Positions 42,901 through 56,553 of a DNA stretch of 64,000 nucleotides are shown piece after piece. The stretch lies in the NCBI RefSeq assembly GCF_947347685.1, contig NC_070649.1:16091561-16155560 (forward strand). Direction: 5' to 3'. The notes beneath the pieces were generated by a model. The model was not told the DNA's origin and did not search any database. It saw only the letters and a list, made by a program, of their open reading frames with translations. This DNA is from Pleuronectes platessa (Eukaryota > Chordata > Actinopteri > Pleuronectiformes > Pleuronectidae). A program made the position numbers and the translations under genes. The first letter of the stretch is position 1. Every line of letters starts with the position of its first letter.

Positions 42901-45900
42901 CACAGGGAGGATCACCAGTCCATCAGAGGGAGGATCACCAGTCCATCACAGGGAGGATCAACAGTCCATCACAGGGAGGATCACCAATCCATCACAGGGA
43001 GGATCACCAGTCCATCACATGGCTGATAACCAGTCCATCACAGGGGCTATAACCAGTCCATCAAAGGGAGGATCACCAGTCCATCACATGGCTGATAACC
43101 AGTCCATCACAGGGGCTATAACCAGTCCATCAAAGGGAGGATCACCAGTCCATCAAAGGGAGGATCACCAGTCCATCACAGCGCTGGTAACCAGCCCATC
43201 AAAGGGAGGATCACCAGTCCATCAAAGGGAGGATCACCAGTCCAACACAGGGCTCATCACCGGTCCAACACAGGGCTGATCACCAGTCCAACACAGGGAG
43301 GATCACCAGTCTAACACAGGGCTGATCACCAGTCCATCACAGGGAGGATCACCAGTCCATCACAGGGAGGATCACCAATCCAGCACAGGGAGGATCACCA
43401 GTCCATCACAGGGCTGATCACCAGTCCATCACAGGGCTGATCACCAGTCCATCAAATGGAGGATTACCAGTCCATCACATGGCTGATCACCAGTCCATCA
43501 CAGTGCTCATCAGCAGTCCATCACAGAAAGGATCACCAGTCCATCACAGGGAGGATTACCAGTCCATCACATGGCTGATAACCAGTCCATCAAAGGCAGG
43601 ATCACCAGTCCATCACATGGCTGATAACCAGTCCATCAAAGGGGCTGTAACCAGTCCATCAAAGAGAGGATCACCAGTCCATCAAAGGGAGGATCACCAG
43701 TCCATCACAGGGCTGATAACCAGCCCATCAAAGGGAGGATCACAAGTCCATCAAAGGGAGGATCACCAGTCCAACACAGGGCTCATCACCGGTCCAACAC
43801 AGGGCTGATCACCAGTCCAACACAGGGAGGATCACCAGTCTAAAACAGGGCTGATCACCAGTCCATCACCGGGAGGATCACCAGTCCATCACAGGGCTGA
43901 TCACCAGTCCATCACAGGGAGGATCACCAGTCCATCACAGGGAGGATCACTAATCCAGCACAGGTAGGATCACCAGTCCATCACAGGGCTGATCACCAGT
44001 TCAACATAGGGCTGATCACCAGTCCATCACAGGGCTCATCACCAGTCCATCACAGGTCTGATCACCAGTCCAACACAGGTCTGATCACCAGTCCAATACA
44101 GGAAGGATCACCAGTCCATCAAAGGGAGGATCACCAGTCCATCACATGGCTGATAACCAGTCCATCACAGGGGCTATAACCAGTCCATCAAAGGGAGGAT
44201 CACCAGTCCATCAAAGGGAGGATCACCAGTCCATCACAGGGCTGGTAACCAGCCCATCAAAGGGAGGATCACCAGTCCATCAAAGGGAGGATCACCAGTC
44301 CAACACAGGGCTCATCACCGGTCCAACATAGGGCTGATCACCAGTCCAACACAGGGAGGATCACCAGTCTAAAACAGGGCTGATCACCAGTCCATCACCG
44401 GGAGGATCACCAGTCCATCACAGGGCTGATCACCAGTCCATCAAAGGGAGGATCACCAGTCCATCACAGGGCTGATCACCAGTCCATCACAGGGCTGATC
44501 ACCAGTCCATCAAATGGAGGATTACCAGTCCATCACATGGCTGATAACCAGTCCATCAAAGGGAGGATCACCAGTCCATCACATGGCTGATAACCAGTCC
44601 ATCAAAGGGGCTGTAACCAGTCCATCAAAGAGAGGATCACCAGTCCATCAAAGGGAGGATCACCAGTCCATCACAGGGCTGATAACCAGCCCATCAAAGG
44701 GAGGATCACAAGTCCATCAAAGGGAGGATCACCAGTCCAACACAGGGCTCATCACCGGTCCAACACAGGGCTGATCACCAGTCCAACACAGGGAGGATCA
44801 CCAGTCTAAAACAGGGCTGATCACCAGTCCATCACCGGGAGGATCACCAGTCCATCACAGGGCTGATCACCAGTCCATCAAAGGGAGGATCACCAGTCCA
44901 TCACAGGGCTGATCACCAGTCCATCACAGGGAGGATCACCAGTCCATCACAGGGAGGATCACTAATCCAGCACAGGTAGGATCACCAGTCCATCACAGGG
45001 CTGATCACCAGTTCAACATAGGGCTGATCACCAGTCCATCACAGGGCTCATCACCAGTCCATCACAGGTCTGATCACCAGTCCAACACAGGTCTGATCAC
45101 CAGTCCAATACAGGAAGGATCACCAGTCCATCAAAGGGAGGATCACCAGTCCATCACATGGCTGATAACCAGTCCATCACAGGTCTGATCACCAGTCCAT
45201 CACATGGCTGAAAACCAGTCCATAAAAGGGAGGATCACCAATCCATCACATGGCTGATAACCAGTCCATCGAAGGGGTTATAACCAGTCCATCAAAGGGA
45301 TGATCACCAGTCCATCAAAGGGAGGATCACCAGTCCATCACAGAGAGGATCACCAGTCCATCATAGGGCTGATCACCAGTCCATCAGAGGGAGGATCACC
45401 AGTCCATCACAGGGAGGATCACCAGTCCATCACAGTGCTGATCACCAGTCCATCACAGGGAGGATCACCAGTCCATTACAGGGAGGATCACGAATCCAGC
45501 ACAGGGAGGATCACCAGTCCATCACAGGGCTGATCACCAGTCCATCAGAGGGAGGATCACCAGTCCATAACAAGGAGGATCACCAGTCCATCACAGGGCT
45601 GATCACCAGTCCATCAAAGGGAGGATCACCAGTCCATCACATGGCTGATAACCAGTCCATCAAAGGGGCTATAACCAGTCCATCAAAGAGAGGATCACCA
45701 GTCCATCAAAGGGAGGATCACCAGTCCATCACAGGGCCGATAACCAGCCCATCAAAGGGAGGATCACCAGTCCAACACAGGGCTCATCACCGGTCCAACA
45801 CAGGGCTGATCACCAGTCCAACACAGAGAGGATCAACAGTCTAACACAGGGCTGATCACCAGTCCATCACCGGGAGGATCACCAGTCCATCGATGGGCTG

Positions 45901-45988
45901 ATCACCAGTCCATCACAGGTCTGATCACCAGTCCATAACAGGGCTGATCACCAGTCCATCACAGGGAGGAACACCAGTCCATCACAGG
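39987..45988. repeat. 6-kb segmental duplicate, second version (B2)
   Basis: This matches A2 at a constant offset of 22,931 bp over the whole 6,002 bp. It shares the A2-specific CCTTCACCGG (near 41150), CACCTGTCC (near 41190) and CCATTACAGG (near 45474). Confidence 0.9.
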
Positions 45989-46951
45989 GAGGATCACCAA
46001 TCCATCACAGGGAGGATCACCAGTCCATCACAGGGCTGATCACCAGTCCATCAGAGGGAGGATCACCAATCCATCACAGGGAGGATCACCAGTCCATGAC
46101 AGGGCTCATCACCAGTCCATCACAGGTCTGATCACCAGTCCAACATAGGGCTGATCACCAGTCCATCACAGGGCTCATCACCAGTCCATCACAGGTCTGA
46201 TCACCAGTCCAACACAGGGAGGATCACCAGTCCATCACAGGGAGGATCACCAGTCCAATACAGGGAGGATCACCAGTCCATCACAGGGCTGATCACCAGT
46301 CCATCACAGGGAGGATCACTAGTCCATCACAGGGAGGATCACCAATCTAGCACAGGGAGGATCACCAGTCCATCACAGGGCTGATAACCAGCCCATCAAA
46401 GGGAGGATCACCAGTGCAACACAGGGCTCATCACCGGTCCAACACAGTGCTTATCACCAGTCCAACACAGGGAGGATCACCAGTCTAACACAGGGCTGAT
46501 CACCAGTCCATCACCGGGAGGATCAACAGTCCATCACAGGGCTGATCACCAGTCCATCACAGGGAGGATCACCAGTCCATCAGAGGAAGGATCACCAGTC
46601 CATCACAGGGAGGATCACCAGTCCATCACAGGGCTGATCACCAGTCCATCACAGGGAGGATCACCAGTCCATCACAGGGAGGATCACCAATCCAGCACAG
46701 GGAGGATCACCAGTCCAACACAGGGCTGATCACCAGTCCATCACAGTGCTCATCACCAGTCCATCACAGAAAGGATCACCAGTCCATCACAGGTCTGATC
46801 ACCAGTCCAACACAGGGAGGATCACCAGTCCATCACAGGGAGGATCACCAGTCCAATACAGGAAGGATCACCAGTCCATCACAGGGCTGATCACCAGTCC
46901 ATCACAGGGAGGATCACTAGTCCATCACAGGGCTGATCACCAGTCCATCAA

Positions 46952-47871
46952 AGGGAGGATCACCAGTCCATCACAGGGCTGATCACCAGTCCATCAGAGG
47001 GAGGATACCCAGTCCATCAAAAGGAGGATCACCAGTCCATCACAGGGCTGAAAACCAGTCCATAAAAGGGAGGATCACCAATCCATCACATGGCTGATAA
47101 CCAGTCCATCGAAGGGGTTATAACCAGTCCATCAAAGGGATGATCACCAGTCCATCAAAGGGAGGATCACCAGTCCATCACAGAGAGGATCACCAGTCCA
47201 TCATAGGGCTGATCACCAGTCCATCAGAGGGAGGATCACCAGTCCATCACAGGGAGGATCACCAGTCCATCACAGTGCTGATCACCAGTCCATCACAGGG
47301 AGGATCACCAGTCCATCACAGGGAGGATCACCAGTCCATCACAGGGAGGATCACGAATCCAGCACAGGGAGGATCACCAGTCCATCACAGGGCTGATCAC
47401 CAGTCCATCAGAGGGAGGATCACCAGTCCATCACAGGGCTGATCACCAGTCCATCAGAGGGAGGATACCCAGTCCATCAAAAGGAGGATCACCAGTCCAT
47501 CACAGGGCTGAAAACCAGTCCATAAAAGGGAGGATCACCAATCCATCACATGGCTGATAACCAGTCCATCGAAGGGGTTATAACCAGTCCATCAAAGGGA
47601 TGATCACCAGTCCATCAAAGGGAGGATCACCAGTCCATCACAGAGAGGATCACCAGTCCATCATAGGGCTGATCACCAGTCCATCAGAGGGAGGATCACC
47701 AGTCCATCACAGGGAGGATCACCAGTCCATCACAGTGCTGATCACCAGTCCATCACAGGGAGGATCACCAGTCCATCACAGGGAGGATCACCAGTCCATC
47801 ACAGGGAGGATCACGAATCCAGCACAGGGAGGATCACCAGTCCATCACAGGGCTGATCACCAGTCCATCAG
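46952..47871. repeat. 460-bp tandem duplication in copy C
   Basis: This is the same structure as in copy B at offset 22,931. Sharing by B and C but not A means either a gain before B and C separated or a loss in A. Confidence 0.92.
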
Positions 47872-49314
47872 AGGGAGGATCACCAGTCCATAACAAGGAG
47901 GATCACCAGTCCATCACAGGGCTGATCACCAGTCCATCAAAGGGAGGATCACCAGTCCATCACATGGCTGATAACCAGTCCATCAAAGGGGCTATAACCA
48001 GTCCATCAAAGGGAGGATCACCAGTCCATCAAAGGGAGGATCACCAGTCCATCACAGGGCTGATAACCAGCCCATCAAAGGGAGGATCACCAGTCCATCA
48101 AAGGGAGGATCACCAGTCCAACACAGGGCTCATCACCGGTCCAACACAGGGCTGATCACCAGTCCAACACAGAGAGGATCACCAGTCTAACACAGGGCTG
48201 ATCACCAGTCCATCACCGGGAGGATCACCAGTCCATCGATGGGCTGATCACCAGTCCATCACAGGTCTGATCACCAGTCCATAACAGGGCTGATCACCAG
48301 TCCATCACAGGGAGGATCACCAGTCCATCACAGGGAGGATCACCAATCCATCACAGGGAGGATCACCAGTCCATCACAGGGCTGATCACCAGTCCATCAG
48401 AGGGAGGATCACCAATCCATCACAGGGAGGATCACCAGTCCATGACAGGGCTCATCACCAGTCCATCACAGGTCTGATCACCAGTCCAACATAGGGCTGA
48501 TCACCAGTCCATCACAGGGCTCATCACCAGTCCATCACAGGTCTGATCACCAGTCCAACACAGGGAGGATCACCAGTCCATCACAGGGAGGATCACCAGT
48601 CCATAACAAGGAGGATCACCAGTCCATCACAGGGCTGATCACCAGTCCATCAAAGGGAGGATCACCAGTCCATCACATGGCTGATAACCAGTCCATCAAA
48701 GGGGCTATAACCAGTCCATCAAAGGGAGGATCACCAGTCCATCAAAGGGAGGATCACCAGTCCATCACAGGGCTGATAACCAGCCCATCAAAGGGAGGAT
48801 CACCAGTCCATCAAAGGGAGGATCACCAGTCCAACACAGGGCTCATCACCGGTCCAACACAGGGCTGATCACCAGTCCAACACAGAGAGGATCACCAGTC
48901 TAACACAGGGCTGATCACCAGTCCATCACCGGGAGGATCACCAGTCCATCGATGGGCTGATCACCAGTCCATCACAGGTCTGATCACCAGTCCATAACAG
49001 GGCTGATCACCAGTCCATCACAGGGAGGATCACCAGTCCATCACAGGGAGGATCACCAATCCATCACAGGGAGGATCACCAGTCCATCACAGGGCTGATC
49101 ACCAGTCCATCAGAGGGAGGATCACCAATCCATCACAGGGAGGATCACCAGTCCATGACAGGGCTCATCACCAGTCCATCACAGGTCTGATCACCAGTCC
49201 AACATAGGGCTGATCACCAGTCCATCACAGGGCTCATCACCAGTCCATCACAGGTCTGATCACCAGTCCAACACAGGGAGGATCACCAGTCCATCACAGG
49301 GAGGATCACCAGTC
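47872..49314. repeat. 713-bp tandem duplication in copy C
   Basis: This is the counterpart of 998-2440 at offset 46,874, with the same period (markers at 47964 and 48677). Confidence 0.9.
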
Positions 49315-49784
49315 CAATACAGGAAGGATCACCAGTCCATCACAGGGCTGATCACCAGTCCATCACAGGGAGGATCACTAGTCCATCACAGGGAGGATCA
49401 CCAATCTAGCACAGGGAGGATCACCAGTCCATCACAGGGCTGATAACCAGCCCATCAAAGGGAGGATCACCAGTGCAACACAGGGCTCATCACCGGTCCA
49501 ACACAGTGCTGATCACCAGTCCACCACAGGGAGGATCACCTTTCTAACACAGGGCTGATCACCAGTCCATCACCGGGAGGATCAACAGTCCATCACAGGG
49601 CTGATCACCAGTCCATCACAGGGAGGATCACCAGTCCATCAGAGGAAGGATCACCAGTCCATCACAGGGAGGATCACCAGTCCATCACAGGGCTGATCAC
49701 CAGTCCATCACAGGGAGGATCACCAGTCCATCACAGGGAAGATCACCAATCCAGCACAGGGAGGATCACCAGTCCAACACAGGG

Positions 49785-52700
49785 CTGATCACCAGTCCAA
49801 CACAGGGCTGATCACCAGTCCATCACAGGGCTCATCACCAGTCCATCACAGAAAGGATCACCAGTCCATCACAGGGAGGATCACCAGTCCATCAGAGGGA
49901 GGATCACCAGTCCATCACAGGGAGGATCAACAGTCCATCACAGGGAGGATCACCAATCCATCACAGGGAGGATCACCAGTCCATCACATGGCTGATAACC
50001 AGTCCATCACAGGGGCTATAACCAGTCCATCAAAGGGAGGATCACCAGTCCATCAAAGGGAGGATCACCAGTCCATCACAGCGCTGGTAACCAGCCCATC
50101 AAAGGGAGGATCACCAGTCCATCAAAGGGAGGATCACCAGTCCATCAGAGGGAGGATCACCAATCCATCACCTGGAGGATCACCAGTCCATCACATGGCT
50201 GATAACCAGTCCATCACAGGGGCTATAACCAGTCCATCACAGGGACGATCACCAGTCCATCACAGGGAGGATCACCAGTCCAACACAGGGCTGATCACCA
50301 GTCCATCACAGGGCTCATCACCAGTCCATCACAGAAAGGATCACCAGTCCATCACAGGGAGGATCACCAGTCCATCAGAGGGAGGATCACCAGTCCATCA
50401 CAGGGAGGATCAACAGTCCATCACAGGGAGGATCACCAATCCATCACAGGGAGGATCACCAGTCCATCACAGGGCTGATCACCAGTCCATCAGAGGGAGG
50501 ATCACCAATCCATCACAGGGAGGATCACCAGTCCATGACAGGGCTCATCACCAGTCCATCACAGGTCTGATCACCAGTCCAACATAGGGCTGATCACCAG
50601 TCCATCACAGGGCTCATCACCAGTCCATCACAGGTCTGATCACCAGTCCAACACAGGGAGGATCACCAGTCCATCACAGGGAGGATCACCAGTCCAATAC
50701 AGGGAGGATCACCAGTCCATCACAGGGCTGATCACCAGTCCATCACAGGGAGGATCACTAGTCCATCACAGGGAGGATCACCAATCTAGCACAGGGAGGA
50801 TCACCAGTCCATCACAGGGCTGATAACCAGCCCATCAAAGGGAGGATCACCAGTGCAACACAGGGCTCATCACCGGTCCAACACAGTGCTGATCACCAGT
50901 CCAACACAGGGAGGATCACCAGTCTAACACAGGGCTGATCACCAGTCCATCACCGGGAGGATCAACAGTCCATCACAGGGCTGATCACCAGTCCATCACA
51001 GGGAGGATCACCAGTCCATCAGAGGAAGGATCACCAGTCCATCACAGGGAGGATCACCAGTCCATCACAGGGCTGATCACCAGTCCATCACAGGGAGGAT
51101 CACCAGTCCATCACAGGGAGGATCACCAATCCAGCACAGGGAGGATCACCAGTCCAACACAGGGCTGATCACCAGTCCATCACAGTGCTCATCACCAGTC
51201 CATCACAGAAAGGATCACCAGTCCATCACAGGTCTGATCACCAGTCCAACACAGGGAGGATCACCAGTCCATCACAGGGAGGATCACCAGTCCAATACAG
51301 GAAGGATCACCAGTCCATCACAGGGCTGATCACCAGTCCATCACAGGGAGGATCACTAGTCCATCACAGGGCTGATCACCAGTCCATCAAAGGGAGGATC
51401 ACCAGTCCATCACAGGGCTGATCACCAGTCCATCAGAGGGAGGATACCCAGTCCATCAAAAGGAGGATCACCAGTCCATCACAGGGCTGAAAACCAGTCC
51501 ATAAAAGGGAGGATCACCAATCCATCACATGGCTGATAACCAGTCCATCGAAGGGGTTATAACCAGTCCATCAAAGGGATGATCACCAGTCCATCAAAGG
51601 GAGGATCACCAGTCCATCACAGAGAGGATCACCAGTCCATCATAGGGCTGATCACCAGTCCATCAGAGGGAGGATCACCAGTCCATCACAGGGAGGATCA
51701 CCAGTCCATCACAGTGCTGATCACCAGTCCATCACAGGGAGGATCACCAGTCCATCACAGGGAGGATCACGAATCCAGCACAGGGAGGATCACCAGTCCA
51801 TCACAGGGCTGATCACCAGTCCATCAGAGGGAGGATCACCAGTCCATAACAAGGAGGATCACCAGTCCATCACAGGGCTGATCACCAGTCCATCAAAGGG
51901 AGGATCACCAGTCCATCACATGGCTGATAACCAGTCCATCAAAGGGGCTATAACCAGTCCATCAAAGGGAGGATCACCAGTCCATCAAAGGGAGGATCAC
52001 CAGTCCATCACAGGGCTGATAACCAGCCCATCAAAGGGAGGATCACCAGTGCAACACAGGGCTCATCACCGGTCCAACACAGTGCTGATCACCAGTCCAA
52101 CACAGGGAGGATCACCAGTCTAACACAGGGCTGATCACCAGTCCATCACCGGGAGGATCAACAGTCCATCACAGGGCTGATCACCAGTCCATCACAGGGA
52201 GGATCACCAGTCCATCAGAGGAAGGATCACCAGTCCAACACAGGGAGGATCACCAGTCCATCACAGGGCTGATCACCAGTCCATCACAGGGAGGATCACC
52301 AGTCCATCACAGGGAGGATCACCAATCCAGCACAGGGAGGATCACCAGTCCAACACAGGGCTGATCACCAGTCCATCACAGTGCTCATCACCAGTCCATC
52401 ACAGAAAGGATCACCAGTCCATCACAGGGAAGATCACCAGTCCATCAGAGGGAGGATCACCAGTCCATCACAGGGAGGATCAACAGTCCATCACAGGGAG
52501 GATCACCAATCCATCACAGGGAGGATCACCAGTCCATCACATGGCTGATTACCAGTCCATCACAGGGGCTATAACCAGTCCATCACAGGGACGATCACCA
52601 GTCCATCACAGGGAGGATCACCAGTCCAACACAGGGCTGATCACCAGTCCATCACAGGGCTCATCACCAGTCCATCACAGAAAGGATCACCAGTCCATCA

Positions 52701-55700
52701 CAGGGAGGATCACCAGTCCATCAGAGGGAGGATCACCAGTCCATCACAGGGAGGATCAACAGTCCATCACAGGGAGGATCACCAATCCATCACAGGGAGG
52801 ATCACCAGTCCATCACATGGCTGATAACCAGTCCATCACAGGGGCTATAACCAGTCCATCAAAGGGAGGATCACCAGTCCATCACATGGCTGATAACCAG
52901 TCCATCACAGGGGCTATAACCAGTCCATCAAAGGGAGGATCACCAGTCCATCAAAGGGAGGATCACCAGTCCATCACAGCGCTGGTAACCAGCCCATCAA
53001 AGGGAGGATCACCAGTCCATCAAAGGGAGGATCACCAGTCCAACACAGGGCTCATCACCGGTCCAACACAGGGCTGATCACCAGTCCAACACAGGGAGGA
53101 TCACCAGTCTAACACAGGGCTGATCACCAGTCCATCACAGGGAGGATCACCAGTCCATCACAGGGAGGATCACCAATCCAGCACAGGGAGGATCACCAGT
53201 CCATCACAGGGCTGATCACCAGTCCATCACAGGGCTGATCACCAGTCCATCAAATGGAGGATTACCAGTCCATCACATGGCTGATCACCAGTCCATCACA
53301 GTGCTCATCAGCAGTCCATCACAGAAAGGATCACCAGTCCATCACAGGGAGGATTACCAGTCCATCACATGGCTGATAACCAGTCCATCAAAGGCAGGAT
53401 CACCAGTCCATCACATGGCTGATAACCAGTCCATCAAAGGGGCTGTAACCAGTCCATCAAAGAGAGGATCACCAGTCCATCAAAGGGAGGATCACCAGTC
53501 CATCACAGGGCTGATAACCAGCCCATCAAAGGGAGGATCACAAGTCCATCAAAGGGAGGATCACCAGTCCAACACAGGGCTCATCACCGGTCCAACACAG
53601 GGCTGATCACCAGTCCAACACAGGGAGGATCACCAGTCTAAAACAGGGCTGATCACCAGTCCATCACCGGGAGGATCACCAGTCCATCACAGGGCTGATC
53701 ACCAGTCCATCACAGGGAGGATCACCAGTCCATCACAGGGAGGATCACTAATCCAGCACAGGTAGGATCACCAGTCCATCACAGGGCTGATCACCAGTTC
53801 AACATAGGGCTGATCACCAGTCCATCACAGGGCTCATCACCAGTCCATCACAGGTCTGATCACCAGTCCAACACAGGTCTGATCACCAGTCCAATACAGG
53901 AAGGATCACCAGTCCATCAAAGGGAGGATCACCAGTCCATCACATGGCTGATAACCAGTCCATCACAGGGGCTATAACCAGTCCATCAAAGGGAGGATCA
54001 CCAGTCCATCAAAGGGAGGATCACCAGTCCATCACAGGGCTGGTAACCAGCCCATCAAAGGGAGGATCACCAGTCCATCAAAGGGAGGATCACCAGTCCA
54101 ACACAGGGCTCATCACCGGTCCAACATAGGGCTGATCACCAGTCCAACACAGGGAGGATCACCAGTCTAAAACAGGGCTGATCACCAGTCCATCACCGGG
54201 AGGATCACCAGTCCATCACAGGGCTGATCACCAGTCCATCAAAGGGAGGATCACCAGTCCATCACAGGGCTGATCACCAGTCCATCACAGGGCTGATCAC
54301 CAGTCCATCAAATGGAGGATTACCAGTCCATCACATGGCTGATAACCAGTCCATCAAAGGGAGGATCACCAGTCCATCACATGGCTGATAACCAGTCCAT
54401 CAAAGGGGCTGTAACCAGTCCATCAAAGAGAGGATCACCAGTCCATCAAAGGGAGGATCACCAGTCCATCACAGGGCTGATAACCAGCCCATCAAAGGGA
54501 GGATCACAAGTCCATCAAAGGGAGGATCACCAGTCCAACACAGGGCTCATCACCGGTCCAACACAGGGCTGATCACCAGTCCAACACAGGGAGGATCACC
54601 AGTCTAAAACAGGGCTGATCACCAGTCCATCACCGGGAGGATCACCAGTCCATCACAGGGCTGATCACCAGTCCATCAAAGGGAGGATCACCAGTCCATC
54701 ACAGGGCTGATCACCAGTCCATCACAGGGAGGATCACCAGTCCATCACAGGGAGGATCACTAATCCAGCACAGGTAGGATCACCAGTCCATCACAGGGCT
54801 GATCACCAGTTCAACATAGGGCTGATCACCAGTCCATCACAGGGCTCATCACCAGTCCATCACAGGTCTGATCACCAGTCCAACACAGGTCTGATCACCA
54901 GTCCAATACAGGAAGGATCACCAGTCCATCAAAGGGAGGATCACCAGTCCATCACATGGCTGATAACCAGTCCATCACAGGTCTGATCACCAGTCCATCA
55001 CATGGCTGAAAACCAGTCCATAAAAGGGAGGATCACCAATCCATCACATGGCTGATAACCAGTCCATCGAAGGGGTTATAACCAGTCCATCAAAGGGATG
55101 ATCACCAGTCCATCAAAGGGAGGATCACCAGTCCATCACAGAGAGGATCACCAGTCCATCATAGGGCTGATCACCAGTCCATCAGAGGGAGGATCACCAG
55201 TCCATCACAGGGAGGATCACCAGTCCATCACAGTGCTGATCACCAGTCCATCACAGGGAGGATCACCAGTCCATCACAGGGAGGATCACGAATCCAGCAC
55301 AGGGAGGATCACCAGTCCATCACAGGGCTGATCACCAGTCCATCAGAGGGAGGATCACCAGTCCATAACAAGGAGGATCACCAGTCCATCACAGGGCTGA
55401 TCACCAGTCCATCAAAGGGAGGATCACCAGTCCATCACATGGCTGATAACCAGTCCATCAAAGGGGCTATAACCAGTCCATCAAAGAGAGGATCACCAGT
55501 CCATCAAAGGGAGGATCACCAGTCCATCACAGGGCCGATAACCAGCCCATCAAAGGGAGGATCACCAGTCCAACACAGGGCTCATCACCGGTCCAACACA
55601 GGGCTGATCACCAGTCCAACACAGAGAGGATCAACAGTCTAACACAGGGCTGATCACCAGTCCATCACCGGGAGGATCACCAGTCCATCGATGGGCTGAT

Positions 55701-55786
55701 CACCAGTCCATCACAGGTCTGATCACCAGTCCATAACAGGGCTGATCACCAGTCCATCACAGGGAGGAACACCAGTCCATCACAGG
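49785..55786. repeat. 6-kb segmental duplicate, first version (C1)
   Basis: This matches A1 at a constant offset of 46,874 bp with no block change, including CACCTGGAGG near 50171. It retains the 1,012-bp stretch that B1 lacks and does not have the 598-bp B1 duplication. Confidence 0.9.
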
Positions 55787-56553
55787 TCTGATCACCAGTC
55801 CAACATAGGGCTGATCACCAGTCCATCACAGGGCTCATCACCAGTCCATCACAGGTCTGATCACCAGTCCAACACAGGGAGGATCACCAGTCCATCACAG
55901 GGAGGATCACCAGTCCAATACAGGGAGGATCACCAGTCCATCACAGGGCTGATCACCAGTCCATCACAGGGCTGATCACCAGTCCATCACAGGGAGGATC
56001 ACCAGTCCATCAGAGGAAGGATCACCAGTCCATCACAGGGAGGATCACCAGTCCATCACAGGGCTGATCACCAGTCCATCACAGGGAGGATCACTAGTCC
56101 ATCACAGGGCTGATCACCAGTCCATCAAAGGGAGGATCACCAGTCCATCACAGGGCTGATCACCAGTCCATCAGAGGGAGGATACCCAGTCCATCAAAAG
56201 GAGGATCACCAGTCCATCACAGGGCTGAAAACCAGTCCATAAAAGGGAGGATCACCAATCCATCACATGGCTGATAACCAGTCCATCGAAGGGGTTATAA
56301 CCAGTCCATCAAAGGGATGATCACCAGTCCATCAAAGGGAGGATCACCAGTCCATCACAGAGAGGATCACCAGTCCATCATAGGGCTGATCACCAGTCCA
56401 TCAGAGGGAGGATCACCAGTCCATCACAGGGAGGATCACCAGTCCATCACAGTGCTGATCACCAGTCCATCACAGGGAGGATCACCAGTCCATCACAGGG
56501 AGGATCACCAGTCCATCACAGGGAGGATCACGAATCCAGCACAGGGAGGATCA

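Larger units (their letters stand above)
23484..46414. repeat. Higher-order repeat copy B (997 monomers)
   Basis: This is the second higher-order unit, 22,931 bp. Against copy A the offset is 23,483 at its start, 23,943 after the 460-bp duplication, 22,931 after a 1,012-bp loss near 29382, 23,529 after a 598-bp tandem gain at 30299-31494, and 22,931 again after a 598-bp loss near 34278. All these steps are exact multiples of 23. The once-per-unit markers fall at 34590 (ACGAGTCT), 34925, 35813 (GTACATC), 36218 and 37803, exactly as those offsets predict. A private A-to-T change is seen at 28892. The second half, from about 34278 on, is collinear with A without any block change that I could find. 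Confidence 0.95.
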